In this document: piece by piece, positions 10,744-19,836 of the stretch | How positions within the stretch are numbered: position 1 is the stretch's first letter | Layout: each line of letters opens with the position of its first letter | Assembly: GCA_963791325.1 (NCBI GenBank) | Contig: CAWBRU010000013.1 | Location: 1 to 64,000, forward strand | Length of the DNA stretch: 64,000 bases | Origin: JBEVJK01 sp963791325 | Lineage (GTDB): Bacteria > Pseudomonadota > Alphaproteobacteria > Rhizobiales > Rhizobiaceae | Reading direction: 5' to 3' | The notes under the pieces: generated by a model | What the model saw: the letters and a program-made list of their open reading frames with translations, nothing else | The model's database searches: none | What the model was told of the DNA's origin: nothing | Program-made: the position numbers and the translations under genes

Positions 10744-11766
10744 CTATTTGCTGAGCAGGTTCTGTTTCACCCAGTCGAGCGAGTAGGTCGGGCTGATGAT
10801 CTGCCCGCTCGGCAGCCCGGCATAGTCCTTGAGGTTGTCGGCGTTCACCGTGGCCACCGGCATGATCATCAGCTTCGGCGCCTGGGCGCCGTCGAGGAGC
10901 GACAGGCCGAGCCAGAAGGCTGCTCCGCCGATCCCGGGTGTCGTATTCATGGAAATCGTCTTGTAGCCGTTGTTCTTGCTTTCCTCGGCCCACCACTTGA
11001 CGAAGTCGGTGCCGCCCCCGCCTTCGATGATCGGCATCTTGTCCTTGTAGTCGCCGCCATATTGCTGGAACGCCGCGGCAATGCCGACGTCATCGCTGCC
11101 GCCCTGGCCGAGCACCGCGTCGACATGCGGCAGGCTCGGCAGCACGTTGGTCACCGCCGACTGCGCGACAGAGGCGGTGGCCTGACCATAGACGGTCGCC
11201 ACGACCTTGACCTCCGGGTGCTTGGCGAGCACCGCGGTCTGGGCGTTGTACATGTCGTTGTCGGGGGCCGAGCCCTTCACCCCGCGCACCTGGATGATGT
11301 TGCCCTTGCCGCCCATCATGTCGATGACCTTCTCGGCTTGCTCTGCCTTGTAGCCCTTGAAATCGAAGTTGAGCTGGTAGTTGCAGGGCGCCGAGGCGAC
11401 GGAGTTGAAGGAGATGACGATGATCCCCGCCTTGCATGCCTTCTCGATCACGCCGTTGACCGCCGTTTCGGAGGCGGCGTCAACCAACAGCACATCGACC
11501 CCCTTGAGGATCAGCTCGGCGATCTGGCTGTTCTGCTGGGCGACCGAACCGTCTCCGTTGACGATGATGTATTCGGCGATCTGGCCCTTGTCCTTCGCCT
11601 CCTTGGCGGCGGCCTCGAACGATTCCACCATCTGATGGCGCCAGGTGTTGCCGTAATAGGCGTTGGACAGGGCAATCACCGGCTTGTCCTTCGAGGCGTA
11701 GGCCGGCACAGCCGCCAGCGCTGCCATCGCGGCGCCCGCGAGCGCCCCCGTCATCGTCATTTTCAT
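10744..11766 (-). CDS. sugar-type ABC substrate-binding protein (importer A)
   Basis: 340-residue periplasmic binding protein of the ribose/galactose class (peripla_BP type 1). The ATG at 11766 is preceded by a strong site (GGTGGGAGG) seven bases upstream and opens a Sec signal peptide with a likely cut after AYA at residue 24. An in-frame start at 11811 would add 15 residues ahead of this site and is less likely. The mature part has NAYYGNTWRHQM near its start, VDVLLVDAASE and LGQGGSDDVGIA. The NTWRxQM motif recurs in the importer F binding protein (53849-54964), so the two are paralogues of one subfamily. It is the first gene of the minus-strand importer A operon. Confidence 0.92.
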   Translation of the reverse strand: MKMTMTGALAGAAMAALAAVPAYASKDKPVIALSNAYYGNTWRHQMVESFEAAAKEAKDKGQIAEYIIVNGDGSVAQQNSQIAELILKGVDVLLVDAASETAVNGVIEKACKAGIIVISFNSVASAPCNYQLNFDFKGYKAEQAEKVIDMMGGKGNIIQVRGVKGSAPDNDMYNAQTAVLAKHPEVKVVATVYGQATASVAQSAVTNVLPSLPHVDAVLGQGGSDDVGIAAAFQQYGGDYKDKMPIIEGGGGTDFVKWWAEESKNNGYKTISMNTTPGIGGAAFWLGLSLLDGAQAPKLMIMPVATVNADNLKDYAGLPSGQIISPTYSLDWVKQNLLSK

Positions 11767-11808
11767 CGTTCCTCCCACCTGCCTACTTCGACGTAGACGT
11801 ATCCTCAT

Positions 11809-11841
11809 CAAGTCATTATACCATCATATCACTTGGCGCAA
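11809..11841 (-). promoter_or_regulatory. putative promoter and operator of importer A operon
   Basis: On the minus strand a consensus TATAAT (11820-11815) is preceded 15 bases upstream by TTGCGC (11841-11836). An interrupted palindrome, CAAGTCAT (11809-11816) and ATCACTTG (11828-11835), one mismatch between halves, overlaps the -10 box. This fits a repressor site. No regulator gene lies beside this operon, so the factor is unknown. Confidence 0.5.
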
Positions 11842-11959
11842 TCGCTATCCCGGCCCGATGGCGGGTCGGGCCGATCCCGGAATCGCGTTCTCACCGAGGG
11901 CATGGGCGGCGACGCAACGCCCTCAGGCATCGATCGGCGCGGTTCAGGTCGTGTCCGGG

Positions 11960-12931
11960 TCAGCGGCCCGTATCGCCGCGGCCCAGCCAAGCATAGATCT
12001 CGCCGACCACGCCGCGGCGAAAGACCAGCACACAAATCATGAAAATCAATCCGGTGGCGATCGTCACCGGGAACGCCGACGTCGCCAGCGTATTCTCGAG
12101 CGTGACGACGAAGCCGGCGCCGAAGATCGGGCCGACTAGGGTTCCGATGCCGCCGAGCAAGGTCATTAGGATCACCTCGCCGGACATCTGCCAGGCAACG
12201 TCCGTCAGCGTCGCGAATTGGAAGACGAGCGCCTTGGTTGCCCCCGCCCATCCGGCGAGCGCCGCCGACATGACGAAGGCTGCCAGCTTGTAGTTCTGCA
12301 CCGAATAGCCGAGCGAAATTGCGCGTGTTTCGTTTTCGCGAATCGAGCGCAGGATGATGCCGAAAGGCGAATTGACGATCCGCCAGACGCAGAACAGGCC
12401 AACCACGAAATTGGCCATGACGAAATAGTACATGGCGTATGTGTCTTGGAGGTCGATGATGCCGAGATAAGAGCCCCGCGGCACACCTTGAATGCCGTCT
12501 TCGCCGCCGGTGAATGCTGCTTGCACGCAGAAAAAGAAGAACATCTGCGACATCGCCAGCGTGATCATCGCAAAGTAGATGCCCTGTCGGCGAATGGCGA
12601 AGAAGCCGATGACCAGGCCGAGCAGCGTTGCGCCGACGACGCCGACGAGAATGCCGGCCTCGGGCCCCAGTCCCCAGACCTTGACGGCATAGGCGGTGAA
12701 ATATGCCGCGCCCCCAAAAAAGGCCGCGTGGCCGAAAGACAGCAGGCCCGTGTAGCCGAGCAGCAGGTTGAAGGCGCAGGCAAACAGCGCGAAGCACATC
12801 ATCTTCATCACAAAAATCGGGTAGATGAAGAACGGCAGTGCCAGGAGTGCGACCAGGCCGAGAGCCAGCAGAATTCCCTCGATCCGAGAGACCCGGGTTG
12901 CGACGGATTGTGAAGGGACCGTGCGCGCCAT
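11960..12931 (-). CDS. livM: branched-chain amino acid-type ABC permease, LivM family (importer B)
   Basis: 323-residue inner-membrane permease. LivM hallmarks are GLLSFGHAAFFGGAAYF, FAIRRQGIYFAMITLAMSQ and RENETRAISLGY, with GGIGTLVGPIFGA toward the end. It forms the translocation path with the LivH-type permease encoded immediately upstream (1-bp gap). It is the last gene of the minus-strand importer B operon (binding protein, LivG, LivF, LivH, LivM). Such systems take up branched-chain amino acids, but many also carry amides, urea or aromatic acids, so the substrate is open. Confidence 0.93.
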   Translation of the reverse strand: MARTVPSQSVATRVSRIEGILLALGLVALLALPFFIYPIFVMKMMCFALFACAFNLLLGYTGLLSFGHAAFFGGAAYFTAYAVKVWGLGPEAGILVGVVGATLLGLVIGFFAIRRQGIYFAMITLAMSQMFFFFCVQAAFTGGEDGIQGVPRGSYLGIIDLQDTYAMYYFVMANFVVGLFCVWRIVNSPFGIILRSIRENETRAISLGYSVQNYKLAAFVMSAALAGWAGATKALVFQFATLTDVAWQMSGEVILMTLLGGIGTLVGPIFGAGFVVTLENTLATSAFPVTIATGLIFMICVLVFRRGVVGEIYAWLGRGDTGR

Positions 12932-12932
12932 C

Positions 12933-13814
12933 TCACATGTCCCTTCCGAACAGCCCGGCCGGCCGCAGCAGCAGCACGATCGCCATGATTACGAAGATCA
13001 CGATGTTGGAGGCTTCGGGATAGAACACTTTGGTGAGGCCCTCGGCGAGACCGAGCAGGTAGCCCGTCACGATCGCCCCAAGGATCGAGCCCATGCCTCC
13101 GACCACGACTACCGCGAACACGACGATGATCAGATTCGAGCCCATCAGCGGGCTCACCTGATAGACCGGCGCGGCCAGGATGCCGGCCAATCCTGCCAGG
13201 CCCGCGCCGAGGCCGTAGGTCAGTGTCAGCATGGCCGGCACATTGACGCCGAACGCCTGCACCAGCTTCGGGTTCTCCGTCGCCGCCCGCAAATAGGCGC
13301 CGAACCTGGTCTTCTCGATCAACAGCCACGTGCCGAGGGAGATGACCAGCGATGCCGCGACGACCCAGCCGCGATAGATCGGCAGGAACATGAACCCGAG
13401 ATTGGTTCCGCCTGCCAAGAGCGGCGGTACCGGATAGGGATTGCCCGAGACGCCATAGAAATAACGGAACGAGCCTTCGATCACCAGCGCCAGGCCGAAG
13501 GTGAACAGCAGCCCATAGAGCGGATCGACATCGTAGAGGCGCGACAGCGCCAGGCGCTCGACCGCCATGCCGAACAGCCCGACGACCAGCGGCGCCAGGA
13601 TCAGCGCGGGCCAGTAGCCGATGCCGAGCGTGGCGAGCAGGATATAGCCGATGAATGCGCCCAGCATGTATTGGGCGCCATGGGCGAAATTGATGACGCG
13701 CAGCATGCCGAAGATGATCGCCAGCCCGAGCGACAAGAGCGCATAGAACGAGCCGTTGATCAGCCCGATCAGCAATTGCCCGGCGAAGGCCTGGACGGGA
13801 ATGCCGAGGATCAT
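12933..13814 (-). CDS. livH: branched-chain amino acid-type ABC permease, LivH family (importer B)
   Basis: 293-residue permease with typical LivH features: an N-terminal QLLIGLINGSFYALLSLGLA, RVINFAHGAQYMLGAF, and VVVVGGMGSILGAIVTG in the conserved loop that contacts the ATPase. Several membrane helices. It starts 3 bp after the LivF stop and ends 1 bp before LivM, so translation is probably coupled. The LivF gene upstream is frameshifted, which could reduce expression or function of the whole importer. Confidence 0.93.
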   Translation of the reverse strand: MILGIPVQAFAGQLLIGLINGSFYALLSLGLAIIFGMLRVINFAHGAQYMLGAFIGYILLATLGIGYWPALILAPLVVGLFGMAVERLALSRLYDVDPLYGLLFTFGLALVIEGSFRYFYGVSGNPYPVPPLLAGGTNLGFMFLPIYRGWVVAASLVISLGTWLLIEKTRFGAYLRAATENPKLVQAFGVNVPAMLTLTYGLGAGLAGLAGILAAPVYQVSPLMGSNLIIVVFAVVVVGGMGSILGAIVTGYLLGLAEGLTKVFYPEASNIVIFVIMAIVLLLRPAGLFGRDM

Positions 13815-13817
13815 CGG

Positions 13818-14526
13818 CTAGACCCCCAGCACATGGTGGAGATCGTGCATTCGCTCGTCCAACGCCGCGACCGGGAAATGCGACACCACCTTGCCGTGCT
13901 CCATGAGGTAGAAGCGGTCGGCGACGCGGCTGGCGAAGCGGAAGTTCTGCTCCACCAGCAGGATGGTCATGCCGCGCCTCTTGAGCGCCACCAGCAGGTC
14001 GCCGATGCGTTCGACGATGACCGGCGCCAAGCCCTCCGTCGGTTCGTCGAGCAGAAGCGCCCTGACGCCGGTGCGCAGGATGCGCGCGATCGCCAGCATC
14101 TGCTGTTCGCCGCCCGACAGCCTGGTGCCGGGGCTGTTTCGCCGCTCCTCGAGGTTCGGGAACAGTTGATAGATTTCCTCGCACGCTCATGCCGCCCGGC
14201 GCGACCACGGGCGGCAGCAGCAGGTTCTCGTCGACGGTCAGCGTCGCGAAGATGCCGCGCTCCTCGGGCACGAAGCCGATGCCGGCGCGGGCGACCCGGT
14301 GCAGGGGCAGCCGCATCAGGTTGCGGCCGGCGAAGGTGATCGCTCCGCTCCGCTTGCGGATCAGCCCCATGATGGCGCGCAAGGTCGTCGTCTTGCCGAC
14401 CCCGTTGCGGCCGAGCAGAGTGACCGTCTCGCCCTCCCGGATCTCGAGATCGACGCCGTGCAGCGCATGGCTTTCGCCGTACCAGGCATTGAGCGCGCGA
14501 ACCGAGAGCAGCGGCTGATCAGGCAT
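13818..14526 (-). pseudogene. livF: LivF-type ABC ATPase with a frameshift (importer B)
   Basis: About 236 residues would be encoded. The first 115 (14526 to about 14182) are normal: Walker A GRNGVGKTT and FVPEERGIFATLTVDENL. After GGMSV an extra C, near 14181, shifts the frame. The expected continuation (EEIYQLFPNLEERR, GEQQML, Walker B ALLLDEPTEG, LVEQNFRFA) is found in the next frame to the stop at 13818. The uncorrected frame runs on as unrelated sequence. Without the shift it would be an ordinary LivF. Its start overlaps the end of livG by 8 bases. Loss of this subunit would impair importer B unless another LivF (for example that of importer C) substitutes. Confidence 0.88.
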
Positions 14527-15298
14527 GCCCGGTTCCCAGATAGGCCTCGCGCACGCCGGCGTCGGCGCTCACGGTGGCGTAATCGCCGGCGGCGATCACC
14601 CGGCCCCGCTGCAGGACGCTGACCCGGTCGGCGATATCAGCGACGACGGAAAGGTTGTGCTCGACCATCAGCACGGCGCGGTCGGCGGCGATCGATCGGA
14701 CCAGCTTGGAGACGGTGCCGACATCTTCATGTCCCATGCCGGCCGTCGGCTCGTCGAGCAGCAGCACCTTCGGATCGAGCGCCAGCGTGGTGGCGATCTC
14801 CAGGACACGCTTGCGGCCATAGGAGAGGTCGGCGGCCAGCCGGTGGCGCGCATCGGCGAGCCCCACTGTCGCCAACAGCGCCTCGGCGCGCGGCGTCAGC
14901 CGATCGAGTATCGTGAGCGATCGCCAGAATTGGCGGGCCAGCCCATGCGGCCGCTGCAAGGCGACACGGACGTTGTCGAGCACGGTCAAATGCGGAAAGG
15001 TTGCCGAGATCTGGAACGAGCGCCCGACGCCCATTTGCGCCACCCTGGCCGGCAAAGCCTTGGTGATGTCCTGTCCCTCGAGCGTGATCGATCCCGCCGT
15101 CGGCTGCAGGAACTTGGTCAGCAGATTGAAGACCGTCGTCTTTCCGGCGCCGTTCGGGCCGATCAAGGCGTGGATCTTGCCGTGATGAACATCGAGATCG
15201 ACATCCCTGACGGCGACGAAGCCGGAAAAATCGCGGCGCAGGCCGCGGGCCGAAAGCACTGACCGCGGCCCGCCGTCATGCGCAGGATCAAGCGCCAC
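14519..15298 (-). CDS. livG: LivG-type ABC ATPase (importer B)
   Basis: 259-residue cytoplasmic ATPase that powers the importer. Walker A GPNGAGKTT (about residues 48-56), the LivG-specific VGRSFQISATFPHLTV segment, signature LSYGRKR, Walker B VLLLDEPTAG and the switch His in VEHNL are all present. The gene begins 9 bases downstream of the binding-protein stop and overlaps livF by 8 bases. A C-terminal EAYLG is characteristic of the family. Confidence 0.93.
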   Translation of the reverse strand: MALDPAHDGGPRSVLSARGLRRDFSGFVAVRDVDLDVHHGKIHALIGPNGAGKTTVFNLLTKFLQPTAGSITLEGQDITKALPARVAQMGVGRSFQISATFPHLTVLDNVRVALQRPHGLARQFWRSLTILDRLTPRAEALLATVGLADARHRLAADLSYGRKRVLEIATTLALDPKVLLLDEPTAGMGHEDVGTVSKLVRSIAADRAVLMVEHNLSVVADIADRVSVLQRGRVIAAGDYATVSADAGVREAYLGTGHA

Positions 15299-15307
15299 GG
15301 GCCGCGC

Positions 15308-16516
15308 TCACTTCACCAGGGGGCAGCCTGATTCCGCTGGCTTGATGTAGGCCTCGTCGCCCGGGATCGTTGCCAGGACCTTGTAATAGTCCCAGGGCTG
15401 CTTGCTTTCCGAGGGCTTCTTCACCTCCATCAGATACATGTCGTGGATCATCCGCCCGTTGGCACCGACCGTGCCGCCCTGTGCGAAGATGTCGTCGACC
15501 GGCATCTCATGCAGAACCTTGGCGACGGCCTCCGTTTCGTCGGTGCCGGCCTTGTCGATCGCCTTGAGGTACTGCATCACCGCCGAGTAGGTGCCGGCTT
15601 GGATCATGTTCGGCATCCGCCCGGTGCGGTCGAAGAACTTCTTCGACCATGCGCGTGATGTGTCGTCACGGTCCCAATAGAAACCCTCGGTCAATGTCAG
15701 CCCCTGCGCCGCTTCAAGCCCGAGACCGTGCACTTCGGCCAGCGTGAAGAGCAGCGCCGCGAGACGCTGGCCGGCAGCCACGATGCCGAACTCGGCCGCC
15801 TGCTTGATCGAATTCGCGGTATCGAGCCCGGCATTGGCAAGCCCGATCACCTTGGCGCCGGACGATTGCGCCTGCAGCAGGAAGGAAGAGTAGTCCGTCG
15901 TCGCCAGGGGATGGCGCACCGAGCCGAGGATCTTGCCGCCCTTCGATTTCACGAAGTTCGAGGTCTGCTCCTCCAGCGAATAGCCGAAAGCGTAGTCGGC
16001 GGTGAGAAAGAACCAGGTATCGCCGCCCTGGCCGACCAGCGCGCCACCGGTGCCCACCGCCAATGCATGCGTGTCATAGGCCCAGTGAAAGCCATAAGGC
16101 GAACAGGCCTTGCCGGTCAGATCGGTGGTGGCCGCTCCCGTGACGATGTCGATCTTCTTCTTTTCCGCCGAGATGCCCTGCACCGCGAGGGCCACGGAGG
16201 ACGTCGTCAGTTCCATGATCGCATCGACCTGCTCGGTGTCATACCATTGGCGGGCGATGTTGGAGGCGATGTCGGGTTTGTTCTGGTGGTCGGCCGTCAC
16301 CACCTCGATTGGGATGTCCTTCACCTTGCCGCCGAAATCTTCCACCGCCATCTTGGCGGCCTCGACAGACCACTTGCCGCCGAAATCGGCATAGACGCCG
16401 GACTGGTCGTTCAAGATCCCGATCTTGATTTTGTTGTCCGAGAACTGTTGCGCCGCGGCCGGATAAGAAGCGCCGACCATAAGCGCGATTGCGAGTGCGC
16501 CCAGTCTCACCGTCAT
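15308..16516 (-). CDS. Liv-type ABC substrate-binding protein (importer B)
   Basis: 402-residue periplasmic protein of the Leu/Ile/Val-binding type-1 fold family. The ATG at 16516 follows a clear AGGAGG-type site and starts a Sec signal peptide, with cleavage predicted near residue 22 (PAAA-QQ). Mature-chain landmarks are KIGILNDQSGVYADFGGK, MAVEDFGG, a GFHWAYDTHALAVGTG segment and a C-terminal Cys-containing tail. The relatives I recall transport amino acids, amides or aromatic acids; the ligand cannot be read from sequence alone. It is the first gene of the importer B operon and follows the GntR gene on the same strand by 154 bp. Confidence 0.9.
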   Translation of the reverse strand: MTVRLGALAIALMVGASYPAAAQQFSDNKIKIGILNDQSGVYADFGGKWSVEAAKMAVEDFGGKVKDIPIEVVTADHQNKPDIASNIARQWYDTEQVDAIMELTTSSVALAVQGISAEKKKIDIVTGAATTDLTGKACSPYGFHWAYDTHALAVGTGGALVGQGGDTWFFLTADYAFGYSLEEQTSNFVKSKGGKILGSVRHPLATTDYSSFLLQAQSSGAKVIGLANAGLDTANSIKQAAEFGIVAAGQRLAALLFTLAEVHGLGLEAAQGLTLTEGFYWDRDDTSRAWSKKFFDRTGRMPNMIQAGTYSAVMQYLKAIDKAGTDETEAVAKVLHEMPVDDIFAQGGTVGANGRMIHDMYLMEVKKPSESKQPWDYYKVLATIPGDEAYIKPAESGCPLVK

Positions 16517-16670
16517 CGTTTCCTCCTGAGGACCGCTGCCAACATTGCATTCCCGAACCGAGTCCGCAAATGAACGAAGGGAGAAGATAGGCGCCCACCC
16601 GCGTCGGGAGAAGCCGGCCCGGGGTCGGATGACCGTTCACTTTCCGAGCCGGCGCGTCGAAGCTGTCCGG

Positions 16671-17429
16671 CTACTTGGCCGCCGGTCGCCCCTTGAGGAT
16701 CTCCGCCAGGCGTTTCGGTTCGGCGGATCGGTCCGTCAGATCAAGACCCGAAAGCAACTCGCTGAGATGAATTGCCATCAGTGCGGTTGCATCCGCCGGG
16801 CTGTTCCTGCCGATCGCATCGACCAATGCGGTGTGCGCGTGGGTCTGGCAGATGGTCTCGCGGCGGCTCCAATAGAGGGCGATGATCAGCGAGGAGCGGG
16901 AACAGAGGCTGCGCACGAAATCGGTAAGGATCGACTGCCCGGCAATTTCGGCGATGGCCACATGGAAGCGGCCGGAGAGCACCACGGCTTCGCCGTCGCG
17001 GCCGTCGCGCATCGCTATATGCTCGGCGTCGAGATGCCGGCGCAGCAGTGCGATGTCCGCCGGCCCGGCGGCCCCGGCCGCAAGCCCCGCGAGTTTGGGT
17101 TCGATCAGCGCCCGCGCCTCGAACACCTCACGCGCCTCGCGCTTGGTGGGCTTGGCGACAAAGGCCCCGCGATTGGGCTCGAGCGTCACCAGCCGGTCAT
17201 GTGCCAACGCCTGCAGGGCCGACCGAATGATCGTGCGGCTCACCGAATAGACATCGCCAAGCTCGTCTTCCGGCAGCTTCATGCCTGGTGCGAGCGCGTG
17301 TGAAAGGATGGCATCGCGCAGGCCGAGATAGACCGCCGACCAGCGGCCGGGCGGACGCGGGGCGACGTCTTCAGGCTCGTTGAGACCGACACGGGGAGGC
17401 TGGGCGCGAAGGGGCTGCGGCGGAGTCAT
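16671..17429 (-). CDS. GntR family (FCD) transcriptional regulator
   Basis: 252 residues. The N-terminal winged helix is YLGLRDAILSHALAPG through VSRTIIRSALQALA and RGAFVAKPT. The C-terminal FCD ligand domain has EARALIEPKLAG and histidines in SGRFHVAIAEI, HAHTALVDAI and MAIHLSE that could bind a metal, as in this family. ATG at 17429 is preferred; an open frame extends to 17513 but crosses a promoter-like region. It lies between two Liv-type importers (B downstream on the same strand, C divergent). GTATAC-centred palindromes flank it, so it probably represses both and itself. Confidence 0.88.
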   Translation of the reverse strand: MTPPQPLRAQPPRVGLNEPEDVAPRPPGRWSAVYLGLRDAILSHALAPGMKLPEDELGDVYSVSRTIIRSALQALAHDRLVTLEPNRGAFVAKPTKREAREVFEARALIEPKLAGLAAGAAGPADIALLRRHLDAEHIAMRDGRDGEAVVLSGRFHVAIAEIAGQSILTDFVRSLCSRSSLIIALYWSRRETICQTHAHTALVDAIGRNSPADATALMAIHLSELLSGLDLTDRSAEPKRLAEILKGRPAAK

Positions 17430-17475
17430 GCGCTGCGGAGGATATCGGAGGCACCGGCGATTATCTACGATATTT

Positions 17476-17483
17476 TGTATACA
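17476..17483. promoter_or_regulatory. GTATAC palindrome, putative GntR autoregulatory operator
   Basis: TGTATACA lies 47 bases upstream of the regulator start. On the minus strand it overlaps a weak promoter: CTTTAT (17488-17483), a 17-base spacer, then GATAAT (17465-17460). It shares the GTATAC core with the palindrome at 17604-17615. Confidence 0.6.
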
Positions 17484-17603
17484 TAAAGGCTGCTGCAGCC
17501 ACCCGTCCAGCATCCAGCTGCCGCCGCCTGCCTAGGCCAGGCGCACGGGTGGTCCGAGGAATCTGCAGGCATGTGGGTTTATTCCGGCTTTTTCGCGCGG
17601 AAA

Positions 17604-17646
17604 ATCGTATACGATCCTTGACGAGAATTGTGCATCGGGCTTAGCT
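17604..17646 (+). promoter_or_regulatory. GTATAC palindrome and promoter upstream of importer C
   Basis: ATCGTATACGAT (17604-17615) is a perfect 12-bp palindrome of the form bound by FadR/FCD-type GntR proteins. Two bases later comes TTGACG (17618-17623), a good -35 box, with a poor -10 candidate TTAGCT at 17641-17646. The palindrome therefore abuts the -35 region of the importer C operon, whose first gene starts at 17701. Confidence 0.65.
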
Positions 17647-17700
17647 GCAACCTGCGAGCTCCGCACGCTGGGCTCATCGCTTCCGGGGAGGGAAGACAAT

Positions 17701-18896
17701 ATGGCTACGCGACGTTCAACACTGACGCTTCTCGGCGCAGCATCGGTCATCGCCGTCACGGCGGCATGCCTGCCGGCCTTCGCCAACGACACGCTCAAGA
17801 TCGGCTTCGTCGGCGTCACCAGCGGCCCTCAGGCCGCCTGGGGCACCTCGAACGTTCGGTCGATGCAGACACTGGCCGAGATGTGGAACAGCGCCGGCGG
17901 CGTGAAGATCGGCGACAAGACGTACGATGTCGACATCGTCACCTTCGACGACCAGGCCGATCCCAAGGTCGCGATCCAAGGCATGGAGAAGATGGCGACC
18001 GAGGGCATCCACTATGTGGTCGGCCCCAACGTCGACGACACCGCCGTTGCCGTGCGCCCGCCGGCCGAGAAGAACAACATCATGTACTTCCCGTATTCGT
18101 TCCCGAAGTCGCTCTACACCAAGCCGGCCGAGAACGCCGTGCTCGGCATGGTCGCCAACTACCAGTCGGGACCGGCCATCTACAAATATCTGATGGACCA
18201 CAACGGCGTTAAGTCGGTGGCTTTCCTCGCCGCCAACGAGTTCGGATTCGCTCAGCCAGCGCGACAGCGGCTCGGCCGCAGCCAAGGCGCTCGGCCTCAA
18301 CGTGCTCGCCGACAACGATACCTACCCCAGCGACACCACCGATTTCGCGCCGGTTGTTGCTCCGATCGTCGCCCTCAAGCCGGATCTGTTCGTGCTTTCG
18401 GGCGTCGCGCCGGCGACGGCGGCATTGGCCATCCGCGCAGCCAGGGAAGGGGGCTACACCGGCCTCATCTCCACCGAGACAGGGCAGGATTCCAATGTTC
18501 TGAAAGAAGGCGCGGGCGAGCTTGCCAACGGCTTCATCTCGGTCGGCGGCGCATCGACCCCGGAAATCGCCTCGGACCAGATGAAGGCCTTCACCGCCGC
18601 CTATACCAAGAAGTTCGGCGAGTACAACGACGAGTTCGAACACCAAGGTCTACGCCTTGCAGTACATCGTCGACACGCTCAAGGCCAATCCCAAGGCGAT
18701 CGACGATGTTGCCGAGTTCCAGAAGACGATGGACACCTTTTCGGCGCCCAACCCTTTCCTCAAGGACCCGAATGCCAAGCTGAGCTATGTCGGCACGACC
18801 TCCTTCGGCCAGAAGCGCCAGCTCGCTGTGCCGATGGTCGTCAACCAGTACGAAGACGGCGCCTTCAAGACGCTGTTCGTCGGCACCGTCGACTGA
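17701..18896 (+). pseudogene. Liv-type ABC substrate-binding protein with two frameshifts (importer C)
   Basis: Would encode a periplasmic binding protein of about 395 residues. A strong site (GGGGAGGGAAG) precedes ATG 17701 and a signal peptide ending near PAFA-ND. The frame holds to AFLAANEFGFAQ (about 18255). There a 4-base insertion resembling a CCAG duplication (18256-18259) shifts it to RDSGSAAAKALG and GLISTETGQDSNVL. A second shift at 18638 (one extra G after GAGTTC) moves it to NTKVYALQYIVDTL, and the correct end is VGTVD at 18896. Everything else is well conserved, so damage is recent or the indels are errors. It heads the importer C operon. Confidence 0.88.
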
Positions 18897-18915
18897 CCGA
18901 TCCGTCGCCGCATTC

Positions 18916-18941
18916 CGGAGCCGGGCGGCAGCGCGGCTCCG
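18916..18941 (+). promoter_or_regulatory. GC hairpin after binding-protein gene (importer C)
   Basis: CGGAGCCG (18916-18923) pairs with CGGCTCCG (18934-18941) across a 10-base loop, 19 bases past the binding-protein stop and 25 bases before the permease start. It has no T-tract, so processing or mRNA protection is more likely than full termination. Confidence 0.55.
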
Positions 18942-18966
18942 CCCTCTGACGCCGCCTGGGAGCGCG

Positions 18967-19833
18967 ATGGAACAGGTCATCGTCAACGGTCTTTATCTCG
19001 GCGCCCAATATGCCCTGATAGCGCTGGGGCTGACGCTCATCTTCGCGCTGATGAACGTCCTGAACTTCGCTCACGGCCAGATGTATGTACTGGGCGGCTT
19101 CGTCACTTACACGGTCTACGGCCAATGGCATCTGCCGTTCGTCGTGGCGCTCATCGCCTCGTCGGTGACGCTGGCGGTGATCGGCGCGCTGATCGAGAAG
19201 CTGCTGTTTCGTCCGGTCATCCGCCGCTCCAAGCGCGACGAAAGCACGATGCTGCTGGCTGCTGCGGTGGCGTTCTTCCTCGATGCGGTGATCCTGCTTC
19301 TGTTCGGCGAGAAGGGTCACGGCGTGCCCAAGATCCTCAACGGGATCATCAACACAGGCGCGATCATCATCCCGTATGATCGCGTGCTCGTCGCCGCGCT
19401 GGCGGTGATCTTCATCGCGGCGTTCATGGCCTTCATGCAGTTCTCCAAGACCGGCCGCGCCATGCGCGCTCTGGCGCAGGACCGCCAGGCGGCGCAGCTG
19501 ATGGGCGTCAATGTCGACCGCTATTCGATGATCGGCTTTGCGCTCGGCGCGCTGCTTGCCGGGCTGGTCGGCGGCCTTTTGGTCGCCGTCACCGGCGTCA
19601 GCTCGGGCATCGGCGGCGCCATCTCCACCAAGGCCTTCCTGATGGTGATGATCGGCGGCGCCGGCGTGGTCGGCGGCGCCATTGCCGGCGGCTTCATCCT
19701 CGGCATGCTGGAGGCGGTGGGACTGACCGTGCTCCACGCCTATGGCGACATCACCTATCTCGTGATCTTCGCCTCGCTCATGGTTTTTCTCGCCATCCGC
19801 CCCAACGGGCTGATGGGCAAGCCGTGGGGCTGA
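18967..19833 (+). CDS. livH: LivH-type ABC permease (importer C)
   Basis: 288-residue inner-membrane permease. The start at 18967 has GGGAG a few bases upstream; longer in-frame ORF starts lie inside the binding-protein gene. LivH landmarks are VIVNGLYLGAQYALIALGLT, LNFAHGQMYVLGGF, RALAQDRQAAQLMGV and GGAGVVGGAIAGGFILG. It is three bases from the next permease and clearly cotranscribed with it. Confidence 0.92.
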   Translation: MEQVIVNGLYLGAQYALIALGLTLIFALMNVLNFAHGQMYVLGGFVTYTVYGQWHLPFVVALIASSVTLAVIGALIEKLLFRPVIRRSKRDESTMLLAAAVAFFLDAVILLLFGEKGHGVPKILNGIINTGAIIIPYDRVLVAALAVIFIAAFMAFMQFSKTGRAMRALAQDRQAAQLMGVNVDRYSMIGFALGALLAGLVGGLLVAVTGVSSGIGGAISTKAFLMVMIGGAGVVGGAIAGGFILGMLEAVGLTVLHAYGDITYLVIFASLMVFLAIRPNGLMGKPWG

Positions 19834-19836
19834 GCG

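Noticed and set aside
12808..14526. 572-codon minus-strand frame starting like LivF
   Set aside because: Only the first 115 residues match LivF; the rest is frameshifted antisense of livF/livH. Reported as a frameshifted livF instead.
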